From Pseudomonas frederiksbergensis (GTDB taxonomy: Bacteria; Pseudomonadota; Gammaproteobacteria; Pseudomonadales; Pseudomonadaceae), in NCBI RefSeq assembly GCF_017114915.1, contig NZ_JAAUOE010000002.1, positions 124,001 through 188,000 on the forward strand: a stretch of 64,000 nucleotides of DNA, given 5' to 3'. Below the pieces are notes generated by a model, which ran no database searches, was not told where the DNA came from, and saw nothing but the letters and a program-made list of their open reading frames with translations. This document shows positions 41,917 to 50,796 of the stretch, piece after piece. The position numbers were made by a program, and so were the translations under genes. How positions within the stretch are numbered: position 1 is the stretch's first letter; each line of letters starts with the position of its first letter.

Positions 41917-41954
41917 AAAAACGGCCGCTTGTCATCACTGACAGCGGCCGTTTT
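41917..41954. terminator. Intrinsic terminator, copy 2 of a duplicated pair
   Basis: AAAACGGCCGC-T-TGTCA-TCAC-TGACA-GCGGCCGTTTT. The 5' arm and loop are identical to the copy at 41091-41132. It separates convergent vapC and gabP and has T-rich ends on both strands. Confidence 0.9.
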
Positions 41955-41971
41955 GCGTTACACGGTGCGAA

Positions 41972-43363
41972 TCAATTCAACACCACTGCCCCATGCCGTT
42001 GAAGCTTGCGACGACGAGCCACCAACAACCCGGCAGCGACGACCAATGCGCTCAGCAGACCCGTCGCCAGGATTTCCACGCGATGGGCGTCCTGGAACAG
42101 CATGATGGTCAGGGCCGCGACAATGAATACGATCACCGCGTAGGTCAGGCCCGGGAACAGCCACATGCTGAAGACGATTTTTTCGCCGCGGGCCATGCGC
42201 TGTTTACGCATACGCAGTTGCGAAATCGCGATCACCAGATACACCAGCAGCGCGATGGCGCCGGAGCTGGCCAGCAGGAATTCGAACACGGCGGCCGGGG
42301 CCACGTAGTTGGCGAATGTGGCCAGGAACGCCGCGCCTGTGGACAGCATCACCGCCCAGTAAGGCGTGCCGCTGTTGTTGGTGCGTGTCGACATGGCCGG
42401 TGCATCACCGCGCTTGCCCAGGGAAAACAGCATGCGCGACGAGGTGTAGAGCGCCGAGTTCAGGCAACTGGTCACAGCGACCAGTACCACGATGTCGACG
42501 ATCATCTTGGCGTTCGGGATGCCCATGCGCTCAAGCACTGTCTGGTACGAGCCCAGGCTGGCCAGCGTTGGATCGTTCCATGGCACCAGCGCCACAACGA
42601 TGAAGATCGAGACGAGGTAGAACAAACCGATCCGCCAGATTACCGAGTTGGTGGCCTTGGAAATCTGCTTGCCCGGGTTCTTCGACTCCGCGGCCGCGAT
42701 GGTCACGATCTCGGTGCCCATGAAGGAAAACATGGTGGTCAGGATGGCACCCAATACCGCGCCCATACCGTTTGGCAGGAAGCCCTGGGTGTCGAACAAG
42801 TGCGAAACGCCGCTGACCTGGCTGTTCGGCAGGAAGCCGAAGATCGCCAGAACGCCGACGACAATGAAACCGATGATCGCCACAACCTTGAGCAAGGCGA
42901 ACCAGAACTCGAACTCACCGTAATTCTTCACGCTGAACAGATTGGTAACCGTCAACAACATCGTGATGATCAGGGCGAAAGCCCAGATGTCCACACCCGG
43001 GAACCAGGCATGCAGGATGGTTGCGGCGGCGTTGGCTTCCAGCGGAATCACCAGCACCCAGAACCACCAATACAGCCAGCCGATGGTGAAGCCGGCCCAG
43101 TGACCGATCGCGCGATCGGCGTATGTCGAGAAGGAGCCTGTGTCTGGCGATGCAACGGCCATCTCGCCGAGCATGCGCATGACCAGAACCACCAGAGCAC
43201 CGGCGGCAGCGTAAGCCAACAGCACGGCAGGGCCTGCAGCGGCGATGGCGTGGCCGGAGCCGACGAACAGCCCGGCGCCGATCACCCCGGCGATCGACAG
43301 CATGGTCACATGACGCGGTTTGAGCCCCTGTTCGAGGCCATTGGAGCTTTGGGTACTGCTCAT
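41972..43363 (-). CDS. gabP: Amino acid permease, GABA-permease type
   Basis: 463 residues, 12 membrane helices of the APC superfamily/AAT family. The first helix carries the substrate motif MLSIAGVIGAGLFVGSG; AVASPDTGSFSTYADRAIGHWAGFTIGWLYWWFWVLVIPLEA (two adjacent blocks) and FSFMGTEIVTIAAAESKNP resemble E. coli GabP. Imports 4-aminobutyrate or a related amino acid with protons. Single gene, convergent with vapBC; gabT/gabD are not in this window. Confidence 0.85.
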   Translation of the reverse strand: MSSTQSSNGLEQGLKPRHVTMLSIAGVIGAGLFVGSGHAIAAAGPAVLLAYAAAGALVVLVMRMLGEMAVASPDTGSFSTYADRAIGHWAGFTIGWLYWWFWVLVIPLEANAAATILHAWFPGVDIWAFALIITMLLTVTNLFSVKNYGEFEFWFALLKVVAIIGFIVVGVLAIFGFLPNSQVSGVSHLFDTQGFLPNGMGAVLGAILTTMFSFMGTEIVTIAAAESKNPGKQISKATNSVIWRIGLFYLVSIFIVVALVPWNDPTLASLGSYQTVLERMGIPNAKMIVDIVVLVAVTSCLNSALYTSSRMLFSLGKRGDAPAMSTRTNNSGTPYWAVMLSTGAAFLATFANYVAPAAVFEFLLASSGAIALLVYLVIAISQLRMRKQRMARGEKIVFSMWLFPGLTYAVIVFIVAALTIMLFQDAHRVEILATGLLSALVVAAGLLVARRRKLQRHGAVVLN

Positions 43364-43927
43364 TGAAACTACCTTTGCGAGGAAAGCGATTCAGTCCGGC
43401 CCGTCTGGTCTTCCTTCTCGTAAAAAGAATCCAACGGGGCGTTGCGAATTCTGCACGCAATAATTGCGCCAAAATGTTTCATGTTCCCGATACACGGGGC
43501 CTGCACGCCACTCGAGCAGTCATCGCAAGTCATTGAGATTAATGGCAATTCGCCAGAGCGTTACCCTGCCACCCACTTCAAGAACGAATCAGCGCACCGG
43601 AAACACACCCAAAAAATCGAGCGCGCACAATAAAAGTGCAGATCAGGAACGTTTGGCCGGTTAGCGCTTCCAACACCCCGCCAAAGCTGGCAACATCGCG
43701 CCTTTTTTTGGAACAGCCGCCCCGCCTCTTTATTCAAGGGCAGGGTTCAAACGGCTGTTCGGTTGATAGCAGCGCGACAGTCTGCTGTGCCGATGCGACA
43801 ACCTGCCACATGCCATCCGTTTACCGTCCGTAGCGCTGTTGGCTGCCATTCGAACGCTATGCTAGCTTGGCCACCTCGTCAGGAAGGCCACCAACAGCAG
43901 GAGCGCAAAACACTATGAGGAACGCAC
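43364..43927. other. gabP-hisP divergent intergenic region
   Basis: 564 nt without a credible coding gene. The right end has a -10-like TATGCT (43858-43863) about 65 nt upstream of hisP with only a weak -35. Near the left end, AT-rich stretches around 43600-43640 may contain the gabP promoter. No terminator or repeat was found. Confidence 0.55.
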
Positions 43928-44701
43928 ATGGCTGAGGCCACGCCCGCGCTTGAAATCCGCAATTTGCACAAACGCTACGGACAGCTTGAGGTGCTCAAAG
44001 GCATCTCGCTGACCGCCCGCGACGGCGACGTGATCTCGATCCTGGGTTCCTCCGGTTCCGGCAAATCCACGTTCCTGCGTTGCATCAACCTGCTGGAAAA
44101 CCCGCATCAGGGCCAGATTCTGGTGGCCGGCGAAGAACTCAAACTCAAGTCCGCCAAGAACGGCGAACTGGTCGCTGCCGACGGCAAGCAGATCAATCGC
44201 CTGCGCAGCGAGATCGGTTTTGTATTTCAAAACTTTAATCTCTGGCCGCACATGAGCGTGCTCGACAACATCATCGAAGCCCCGCGCCGCGTGCTCGGCC
44301 AGAGTAAAGCCGAAGCCATCGAAGTCGCCGAAGCCTTGCTGGCCAAGGTCGGCATCGCTGACAAGCGCCACGCCTACCCGGCGCAACTCTCCGGCGGCCA
44401 GCAGCAACGTGCAGCCATCGCGCGCACGCTGGCGATGCAGCCGAAGGTGATCCTGTTCGACGAGCCCACCTCCGCCCTTGACCCGGAAATGGTCCAGGAA
44501 GTACTTAATGTCATCCGCGCATTGGCCGAAGAAGGCCGCACCATGCTGCTCGTGACCCATGAAATGGGTTTTGCCCGTCAGGTTTCCAGCGAGGTGGTGT
44601 TCCTCCACCAAGGCCTGGTAGAGGAGCAAGGATCGCCACAGCAGGTGTTCGAAAACCCGCTTTCGGCGCGCTGCAAACAATTCATGTCCAGCAACCGCTA
44701 A
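43928..44701 (+). CDS. hisP: Basic amino acid ABC transporter ATP-binding protein
   Basis: 257 residues. Walker A GSSGSGKST, Q-loop FVFQNFNLWPH, signature LSGGQQQRAAIAR, Walker B VILFDEPTSALDPE and H-loop LLVTHEMGFA, all typical of the HisP/ArtP polar amino acid group. First gene of a hisP-hisJ-hisQ-hisM operon. Substrate class (Lys/Arg/Orn/His) comes from the binding protein. Confidence 0.93.
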   Translation: MAEATPALEIRNLHKRYGQLEVLKGISLTARDGDVISILGSSGSGKSTFLRCINLLENPHQGQILVAGEELKLKSAKNGELVAADGKQINRLRSEIGFVFQNFNLWPHMSVLDNIIEAPRRVLGQSKAEAIEVAEALLAKVGIADKRHAYPAQLSGGQQQRAAIARTLAMQPKVILFDEPTSALDPEMVQEVLNVIRALAEEGRTMLLVTHEMGFARQVSSEVVFLHQGLVEEQGSPQQVFENPLSARCKQFMSSNR

Positions 44702-44714
44702 CGGAGCTACCCGC

Positions 44715-45461
44715 ATGCAGAACTACAAAAAAATCTTCCTGGCCGCGGCCGTCACCCTGGCCTTCAGCGCCGGTGCCGCCGCCGAGACCTTGAAGATGGG
44801 CATCGAAGCGGCCTACCCGCCGTTCAACAACAAAGATGCCAGTGGCAATGTCGTCGGCTTCGACAAGGACATCGGCGATGCCTTGTGCGCCAAGATGAAA
44901 GTCGAATGCAGCGTGGTCACGTCCGACTGGGACGGCATCATCCCGGCCCTGAACGCCAAGAAGTTCGACTTCCTGATCTCCTCGATGTCGATCACCGACG
45001 AGCGCAAGCAAGCGGTGGACTTCACCGAACCCTACTACTCCAACAAATTGCAATTCATCGCGCCGAAAAACGTCGACTTCAAAACTGACAAGGCTTCGTT
45101 GCAAGGCAAGGTGATCGGTGCCCAACGCGCGACCCTGGCCGGCACCTGGCTGGAAGACAACATGGACGGCGTAGAAATCAAACTCTACGACACTCAGGAA
45201 AACGCCTACCTGGACCTGACTTCGGGTCGTCTGGACGGCATCCTGGCCGACAAGTACGTCAACTATGAGTGGCTGAAAAGCGACGCCGGCCGTGCTTACG
45301 AGTTCAAAGGCGACCCGGTGGAAGAAAGCGACAAGATCGGTATTGCGGTGCGCAAGAACGACCCGATCCGCGAGAAGCTGAACACCGCGCTGAAAGAAAT
45401 CGTCGCTGACGGCACCTACAAGAAGATCAACGACAAGTACTTCCCGTTCAGCATCTATTGA
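44715..45461 (+). CDS. hisJ: Lysine/arginine/ornithine/histidine-binding periplasmic protein
   Basis: 248 residues with a signal peptide (MQNYKKIFLAAAVTLAFSAGAAA). Family 3 binding protein: KMGIEAAYPPFNNKDASGNVVGFDKDIGDALCAKMKVEC resembles HisJ/ArgT (shown here across adjacent motifs), and ISSMSITDERKQAVDFTEPYY and the two cysteines (C57-C64 type pair) also match. Delivers basic amino acids to HisQMP. Confidence 0.92.
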   Translation: MQNYKKIFLAAAVTLAFSAGAAAETLKMGIEAAYPPFNNKDASGNVVGFDKDIGDALCAKMKVECSVVTSDWDGIIPALNAKKFDFLISSMSITDERKQAVDFTEPYYSNKLQFIAPKNVDFKTDKASLQGKVIGAQRATLAGTWLEDNMDGVEIKLYDTQENAYLDLTSGRLDGILADKYVNYEWLKSDAGRAYEFKGDPVEESDKIGIAVRKNDPIREKLNTALKEIVADGTYKKINDKYFPFSIY

Positions 45462-45539
45462 TTCTGACCTGCCCGGCCGGCGTCGTTATCTGACGGCGCC
45501 AGTCCCTGGTATTGCCTGCCGCGATTTGAAAAGAAATCC

Positions 45540-46235
45540 ATGATTATCGACCTCTACGGATTCGGCCCGGCGCTCGCCGCTGGCGCGCTGATGACTGTGA
45601 AACTGGCACTCTCGGCCTTGTGCCTGGGGCTGGTACTCGGTCTGCTCGGTGCCTTGGCCAAGACTTCCCCGTACAAGCCGCTGCAATGGCTTGGCGGCAC
45701 TTATTCAACGCTGGTTCGCGGTATCCCGGAATTGCTCTGGGTGCTGTTGATCTACTTTGGCACGGTCAACCTGATGCGTGCCCTGGGCGAGTTCTTCGGC
45801 AATCCCGAGCTCGAACTCAACGCCTTCGCCGCCGGTGTGATCGCGCTGGGGCTGTGCTTCGGCGCCTACGCCACGGAAGTGTTTCGCGGTGCAATTCTGG
45901 CGATCCCCAAAGGTCACCGTGAAGCCGGCGTGGCCCTGGGCCTGTCAAAATTGCGCATCTTCACCAGGCTGATCATGCCGCAGATGTGGCGTATCGCCCT
46001 GCCGGGCCTGGGCAATCTGTTCATGATCCTGATGAAAGACACTGCACTGGTATCGGTCATCGGCCTGGAAGAAATCATGCGTCACGCGCAAATCGGCGTG
46101 ACCGTGTCCAAGCAGCCGTTCACCTTCTACATGGTGGCCGCCTTCATGTACCTGGGCCTGACCATTCTGGCCATGACCGGCATGCACTTTATGGAACGAC
46201 GCGCCGCTCGCGGCTTCGCGAGGAGCACCCAATGA
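45540..46235 (+). CDS. hisQ: Basic amino acid ABC transporter permease HisQ
   Basis: 231 residues, five to six helices, with the inner-membrane coupling motif EAGVALGLSKLRIFTRLIMPQMWRIALPG (EAA loop). GALMTVKLALSALCLGLVLGL is the first helix. Its TGA overlaps the hisM ATG (ATGA). Forms the heterodimeric channel with HisM. Confidence 0.93.
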   Translation: MIIDLYGFGPALAAGALMTVKLALSALCLGLVLGLLGALAKTSPYKPLQWLGGTYSTLVRGIPELLWVLLIYFGTVNLMRALGEFFGNPELELNAFAAGVIALGLCFGAYATEVFRGAILAIPKGHREAGVALGLSKLRIFTRLIMPQMWRIALPGLGNLFMILMKDTALVSVIGLEEIMRHAQIGVTVSKQPFTFYMVAAFMYLGLTILAMTGMHFMERRAARGFARSTQ

Positions 46236-46921
46236 ACTGGGAAGTCATCATCAAGTGGCTGCCGAAATTGGCTCAGGGCGCGACACTGACCCTGGAGCTG
46301 GTGGCGATCGCCGTAATCGCCGGGTTGCTGCTGGCGATTCCGCTGGGCATCGCTCGCTCGTCGCGACTCTGGTACGTGCGGGCATTCCCCTACGGCTACA
46401 TCTTCTTTTTCCGTGGCACGCCGTTGCTGGTTCAGCTGTTTCTGGTCTACTACGGCCTGGCGCAGTTCGACGCGGTGCGTAACAGCTCGATGTGGTCGTA
46501 CCTGCGTGATCCGTTCTGGTGCGCCACCGCGACCATGACCCTGCACACCGCCGCCTACATCGCCGAAATCCTGCGCGGCGCGATCCAGGCGATTCCGCCG
46601 GGTGAGATCGAAGCGGCGCGGGCGCTGGGCATGTCCAAGGCCAAAGCGCTGTTCTACATCATGCTGCCGCGTGCCGCACGCATCGGCCTGCCGGCGTACA
46701 GCAACGAAGTGATCCTGATGCTCAAGGCCAGCGCCCTGGCCAGCACCGTGACCCTGCTGGAACTGACCGGCATGGCCCGCACCATCATTGCCCGCACCTA
46801 CCTGCCGGTGGAGATTTTCTTCGCCGCGGGCATGTTCTATCTGCTGATGGCTTATGTGCTGGTTCGCGGCTTCAAGCTGCTGGAGCGCTGGCTGCGCGTC
46901 GATGCCTGCCAAGGACGTTGA
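46232..46921 (+). CDS. hisM: Basic amino acid ABC transporter permease HisM
   Basis: 229 residues from the ATG at 46232 (MNWEVIIKWLPKLAQGATLTLELV). EAA loop EAARALGMSKAKALFYIMLPRAARIGLPAYSNE; FFRGTPLLVQLFLVYYGLAQF is the usual HisM segment. Overlaps hisQ by 4 nt and the following methyltransferase gene by 20 nt. Confidence 0.93.
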   Translation: MNWEVIIKWLPKLAQGATLTLELVAIAVIAGLLLAIPLGIARSSRLWYVRAFPYGYIFFFRGTPLLVQLFLVYYGLAQFDAVRNSSMWSYLRDPFWCATATMTLHTAAYIAEILRGAIQAIPPGEIEAARALGMSKAKALFYIMLPRAARIGLPAYSNEVILMLKASALASTVTLLELTGMARTIIARTYLPVEIFFAAGMFYLLMAYVLVRGFKLLERWLRVDACQGR

Positions 46922-48131
46922 TGCCTGCGTGCTGACGGGCGAGGCCCTGCTCGTCCGCTTTGCTGCGCTGGATGCTTTTCTGATCGAGCATCAGGCATTG
47001 TGGAAGCCCCGCCCGTTTACTCATCTGCAATTGCCTTGGGAAGCGTCCTACCCGGAATTGGCGCTTTGGCTACGCAGGCGGTCGCTGGAAGACGCGGAAA
47101 ACAGTCATAACCAGCCGTGCTGGCTCGATGCGCCGGAGCCGTTTGCTTCATTGGCGGCGATGTCTCTTGAGCTGGGTGCGGTAGGTGAATTGCCGGCTCG
47201 TACACTCGAAGCGGCGGGCCATCGATTGAATGTGGATGTGCCAGGACGCAAATGGCAGCAGATTGAAGCGTTCGCCGGCTGCTTGCAGTTTGCTCATGCA
47301 CCGACGCATTGGCTGGATTGGTGTTCGGGCAAAGGGCACTTAGGCCGACGCCTGCTGCACACCGGGCAACAACTGACCTGCCTGGAATATGATCCGACAC
47401 TGGTCGCCAGCGGCCAGGCACTCAGCCTGCGTCATCAATTGCATGCGCTGCATGTCGAGCAGGATGTGCTCGCGCCTGGCGCAGCCTCCTTATTAAATGC
47501 CGATCACACACCGGTCGCTCTGCACGCCTGCGGCGATCTGCATGTGCGGCTGATCCAGCTCGCCAGCGCCGCGGGTTGCAAACAGCTGGCCATCGCTCCG
47601 TGCTGCTACAACCGGATCAGTCTGAACACCTATCGGCCACTTTCCTGTGTGGCTGAGCGCTCCGACCTACACCTTTCCCTCGATGATCTTGCGCTGCCGA
47701 TAAGCGAAACCGTCACCGCCGGCGCTCGCGTCCGACGTCAGCGCGATATCTCCATGGCCCGCCGCCTGGGGTTCGACCTGCTGCAACGGCAACTGCGCGG
47801 TGTCGACGAATACTTGCCCACCCCTTCCCTGCCCAGCGCCTGGCTGGACAAACCGTTCGCCGATTACTGCCGCGATCTGGCCGCACTCAAAGACTTATCC
47901 ACAGTCGGTGCGCCAGACTGGGCCGCGCTGGAAGCCGCCGGTTGGCAGCGATTGGCCGAGGTGCGCAACCTGGAGCTGCTGCGAGGCCTTTTCCGACGGC
48001 CGCTGGAACTTTGGCTGGTACTCGATCGGGCACTTTTCCTCATTGAGCAGGGTTATGCCGTTCATCTTGGCACCTTCTGTGAAACCCGACTCACACCACG
48101 CAATTTCCTGCTCCTGGCAGAACGCCCTTAA
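46902..48131 (+). CDS. SAM-dependent methyltransferase, Methyltransf_32 type
   Basis: 409 residues from the ATG at 46902, which lies inside the end of hisM (20-nt overlap). Central Rossmann methyltransferase fold: LDWCSGKGHLGRRLLHTG (motif I) and LALHACGDLHVRLIQLA with IAPCCYNRI, the pattern of PF13679 proteins. The substrate is unknown; similar proteins are sometimes annotated as tRNA or rRNA modifiers. Its overlap with the transport operon suggests co-transcription but no shared function is evident. Confidence 0.8.
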   Translation: MPAKDVDACVLTGEALLVRFAALDAFLIEHQALWKPRPFTHLQLPWEASYPELALWLRRRSLEDAENSHNQPCWLDAPEPFASLAAMSLELGAVGELPARTLEAAGHRLNVDVPGRKWQQIEAFAGCLQFAHAPTHWLDWCSGKGHLGRRLLHTGQQLTCLEYDPTLVASGQALSLRHQLHALHVEQDVLAPGAASLLNADHTPVALHACGDLHVRLIQLASAAGCKQLAIAPCCYNRISLNTYRPLSCVAERSDLHLSLDDLALPISETVTAGARVRRQRDISMARRLGFDLLQRQLRGVDEYLPTPSLPSAWLDKPFADYCRDLAALKDLSTVGAPDWAALEAAGWQRLAEVRNLELLRGLFRRPLELWLVLDRALFLIEQGYAVHLGTFCETRLTPRNFLLLAERP

Positions 48132-48474
48132 AAAGCCACGACCTGTGGATAACTCTGTTGATGGAATTATCGTGGATCCAATATCCACGCTGTTTTACGC
48201 CTTAAACTCTGCTGGTCATTTTTTGTTCACAAAAATAAAAAACCCATAAAACAGGCATTTGCGGACAAATGAGAACGAGTCCACAAAAGCGCAATGAACA
48301 GGCAGGTTCCGCCAGCCCGTTGTGCATAAGCATTCAATCAAAACGACATAACCGCCGAATTCCGGACATCAAGGGCGGAAAATTGCGCCTTGCAATACCC
48401 CTTGCTATACACGCATACGAGGGCGCCGACAGTGCGGCCATGAACAAGAAAAATCTGACCGACAGGATGCGACC
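48132..48474. other. Intergenic region upstream of FkbM methyltransferase
   Basis: 343 nt, AT-richer than its surroundings. It contains a DnaA-box-like CTGTGGATAAC (48143-48153) and a looser ATATCCACG, but no cluster. Tracts of A/T (48215-48250) may include the promoter for the FkbM gene. No terminator or RNA gene was recognised. Confidence 0.5.
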
Positions 48475-49299
48475 GTGACGTTCATTTCTTACGCACAGAA
48501 TTTCGAAGACATCCGCCTGTGGCGCGCCCTCAAAAACATCGAAAACGGTTTTTATATCGACATCGGGGCCAACGACCCCACCCACGACTCAGTCACCAAA
48601 GCCTTCTATGACCACGGCTGGACCGGCATCAACGTCGAACCCATGCCAAATTACTACGACGCCCTCTGCCAACAACGCCCCAACGACATCAACCTGCAAT
48701 GCGTGGCCGGCGAAAGCGCCGACGACCTGACCTTCTACGGCATCGCCGGCACCGGCCTCTCGACCCTCGACCCGGCCTTGGCCCAACAACATAAAGACGC
48801 CGGCCTGGACGTGCGCAGCCAAACCGTCACCTCCCGCACCCTGGCCTCCATCTGCGAACAACACGCCCGAAATCGCCCGATCCACTTCCTGAAAATCGAC
48901 GTCGAAGGCCACGAAGAAACCGTCCTGCGCGGCATGGACTTCGCCCAATGGCGGCCGTGGATCATCCTCATCGAAACCCCGTGGGAACGCGACCAGACCT
49001 GGGAAACCCTCATCACCGGCGCCGGCTACCAGTCCATCCTGTTCGACGGCATCAACACCTACTACCTCGCCGATGAACACCTGGCCCTCAAACCCGCCTT
49101 CGACATCCCGCCGTGCAACCTGGACGACTTTCAGTTCTGTCGCGGCCACGCTTTCAGCCACCCCGCCACCGATGCCGAAAACCACCTCGCCGCCGCCCTG
49201 CACCGCGCCGAACACGCCGAAGCGCAACTGCGGGCGATGCAAAACAGCCGAGCCTGGCGCGCCCTGCAGAAACTGAGGAAAGTACTGGTTCGCACCTGA
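48475..49299 (+). CDS. FkbM family methyltransferase
   Basis: 274 residues beginning with GTG at 48475 (MTFISYAQNFEDIRLWRAL). Methyltransf_21/FkbM fold: GFYIDIGANDPTHDSVTKAFYDHGWTGINVEP (motif I and II, adjacent) and PIHFLKIDVEGHEETVLRGMDF. FkbM enzymes methylate sugar or polyketide hydroxyls; in this family, neighbours are often O-antigen or flagellar glycan genes, but none is here. A C-terminal coiled region (ALHRAEHAEAQLRAMQNSRAWRALQKL) is typical of glycan-biosynthesis proteins. It is a single gene just upstream of tRNA-Thr. Confidence 0.85.
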   Translation: MTFISYAQNFEDIRLWRALKNIENGFYIDIGANDPTHDSVTKAFYDHGWTGINVEPMPNYYDALCQQRPNDINLQCVAGESADDLTFYGIAGTGLSTLDPALAQQHKDAGLDVRSQTVTSRTLASICEQHARNRPIHFLKIDVEGHEETVLRGMDFAQWRPWIILIETPWERDQTWETLITGAGYQSILFDGINTYYLADEHLALKPAFDIPPCNLDDFQFCRGHAFSHPATDAENHLAAALHRAEHAEAQLRAMQNSRAWRALQKLRKVLVRT

Positions 49300-49335
49300 C
49301 CGAAAGCCTGCGCAAAAATAGTCTGAATTCAGGGG

Positions 49336-49363
49336 TTTACAGAACCAACCCAATCGCTATAAT
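49336..49363 (+). promoter_or_regulatory. tRNA-Thr promoter
   Basis: TTTACA - 16 nt - TATAAT with a perfect -10 box, 13 nt upstream of the mature tRNA-Thr 5' end. Confidence 0.8.
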
Positions 49364-49376
49364 CGTCGCCCAACAC

Positions 49377-49452
<76 letters not shown>

Positions 49453-49460
49453 TACAAAAC

Positions 49461-49497
49461 AAAGCCCTCGCAGCAATGCGAGGGCTTTGTTGTTTCT
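49461..49497 (+). terminator. tRNA-Thr terminator; copy A of a three-copy sequence
   Basis: AAAGCCCTCG-CAGCAATG-CGAGGGCTTT stem, followed by GTTGTTTCTGG. The same hairpin with the same flank recurs at 50797-50835 (copy B) and 52808-52845 (copy C). Confidence 0.92.
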
Positions 49498-49611
49498 GGT
49501 ATCCGGAAGTCCAACTGCTACCCCCTGTAAGTACCGCATTAACCCTTACCGACAACCTGCACCAAAATCTACCTGCACACCTACCCGTTACAATTTCACT
49601 TCGGCATGACG

Positions 49612-49639
49612 TTGACGACCTTCTCCAGCTACCTATAAT
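49612..49639 (+). promoter_or_regulatory. Promoter of the candidate ncRNA upstream of the Abi gene
   Basis: TTGACG - 16 nt - TATAAT: five of six bases in the -35 and a perfect -10. Predicted start is about 49646. The 112 nt between the tRNA-Thr terminator and this promoter has no other feature. Confidence 0.75.
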
Positions 49640-49645
49640 GCACCC

Positions 49646-49709
49646 CAACACACCCGCCAAGCCTAGGTTGACCCAGTCAGCAAGCTCAAATCGTGCGGGT
49701 TTTTTTTGC
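49646..49709 (+). ncRNA. Candidate small structured RNA, leader of the AbiF-like gene (copy 1)
   Basis: About 60 nt between a strong promoter and a T8 run. The 5' end ACCCGC (49652 on) pairs with GCGGGT immediately before the T run, so the whole RNA is closed by the terminator stem. Inside, GUUGAC-CCA-GUCAGC forms a second hairpin. The T run ends 5 nt before the ribosome-binding site of the Abi gene, so the gene can be read only by termination read-through. A second copy at 51758-51815 keeps both hairpins with G-U substitutions. No Rfam assignment was possible by eye. Confidence 0.6.
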
Positions 49710-49723
49710 CTGGAGAAAACTAC

Positions 49724-50713
49724 ATGAGGCCCTTCGACAAGCCGGCCCTCAGCGTAGAACAGCAATTGGAACTGCTAAAGCAACGAGGCCTGCACGTCGC
49801 CAACGACGATCGGGCCATGCGCTTTCTCGAAGTGGTCACGCTGTTTCGTCTGAGTCCCTACATGCGCCCCTTCCAAGAGCCAGACCCTGAACACACCTTC
49901 AAACCCGGCAGCACTCTGAAAGCAGTCGTCGACATCTACCGCTTCGATGGTTCGTTGCGACGCATAACCATGGATGCCATCGAACGTGTCGAAGTCGCCG
50001 TACGAGCGACTATCAGCAATCACATGTGCCCTAAGTATGGGCCTGACTGGATAGCTGACGCGTCAGTCTTCTCCTCGTCATACCCACATCTCGAGCTGTT
50101 GCGTCCGCTGCGAGAGCAATTGAATAAGGAGCGCAATAAACTCAGACGTGATATTGAGCGCATCAAAAATGGCCGACAGGCCGATGGACTCCAGCAACAG
50201 CGGATCGAAAACCGCATGCGCGATAACTATTTCCGATACTACGGAGCGACCTATGCCCACCCTGAGCTGCCGCCCGCTTGGGCGGTCCTGGAAGAACTCA
50301 GCCTTGGGACGGTATCTACCCTCTTCAATGCCATAGGCAGAAGTGCCGATAAGAAAGCTATCGCAGCCAGATTCAATCTGCCCTTCGATGTATTGGCCTC
50401 TTGGCTACACACTCTGACCTTCATTCGAAACTGCTGTGCCCACCACTCACGGCTATGGAACCGAGAGCTCTCGATTCGACCAGCCTTACCCAAAGAATGG
50501 GTTATCCCAACTGCACCTGCCGACCGACCTCAGCCCAAGCAGCGGCTATACATCGTATTGACGATGTTGGCTTACCTAACCGACTTGATCAGTCCAGACA
50601 GCCAGTGGAAGCTTCGCCTGGCCGAAATCATGGATCAGCAGGAACCGGGTTATTTGAGACTCATGGGATTTCCAAATGACTGGAAACGTCAGCAGCAATG
50701 GTGTTTGGAATAA
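49724..50713 (+). CDS. Abi_2/AbiF-like abortive infection HEPN protein
   Basis: 329 residues from the ATG at 49724, preceded by GGAG with 8-nt spacing. Abi_2 (AbiD/AbiF) signatures: N-terminal FDKPALSVEQQLELLKQRGL, LFRLSPYMRPFQ, VVDIYRFDGSLRRITMDAIERVEVAVRATISNH and the HEPN RNase motif R245-N-x3-H250 in FIRNCCAHHSRLWNREL. R94-x5-H100 may be a second, N-terminal HEPN motif. Proteins of this family are phage-exclusion toxins thought to cut RNA. The gene sits in a cassette between two copies of the tRNA-Thr terminator and just behind a candidate ncRNA. GC content is visibly lower than in the core genes, suggesting transfer. Confidence 0.9.
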   Translation: MRPFDKPALSVEQQLELLKQRGLHVANDDRAMRFLEVVTLFRLSPYMRPFQEPDPEHTFKPGSTLKAVVDIYRFDGSLRRITMDAIERVEVAVRATISNHMCPKYGPDWIADASVFSSSYPHLELLRPLREQLNKERNKLRRDIERIKNGRQADGLQQQRIENRMRDNYFRYYGATYAHPELPPAWAVLEELSLGTVSTLFNAIGRSADKKAIAARFNLPFDVLASWLHTLTFIRNCCAHHSRLWNRELSIRPALPKEWVIPTAPADRPQPKQRLYIVLTMLAYLTDLISPDSQWKLRLAEIMDQQEPGYLRLMGFPNDWKRQQQWCLE

Positions 50714-50764
50714 GGAAGCCAGAAACTGCGGGTATCGCCTCGACCAGACCCAACCTAAAAATCC

Positions 50765-50789
50765 GAAAATAAATCCGTCCCCTTTTCGC
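50765..50789 (+). repeat. Short motif at cassette end (AATAAAT..GTCCCCTTTTC type)
   Basis: GAAAATAAATCCGTCCCC followed by TTTTC lies between the Abi gene and terminator copy B. A relative (GAAAATAAAGTTGTCCC then TTTTCC) occurs at 51848-51870 downstream of ncRNA copy 2. I associate AAATAAAT-GTCCCCTTTT with ends of IS200/RAYT-type elements, from memory only. Confidence 0.4.
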
Positions 50790-50796
50790 GCAAAAC

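Noticed and set aside
48143..48190. DnaA-box-like sequences suggesting a replication origin
   Set aside because: Only one good box, with others of the same quality inside coding genes (about 47895 and 63225); no AT-rich unwinding region and no dnaA or repA.
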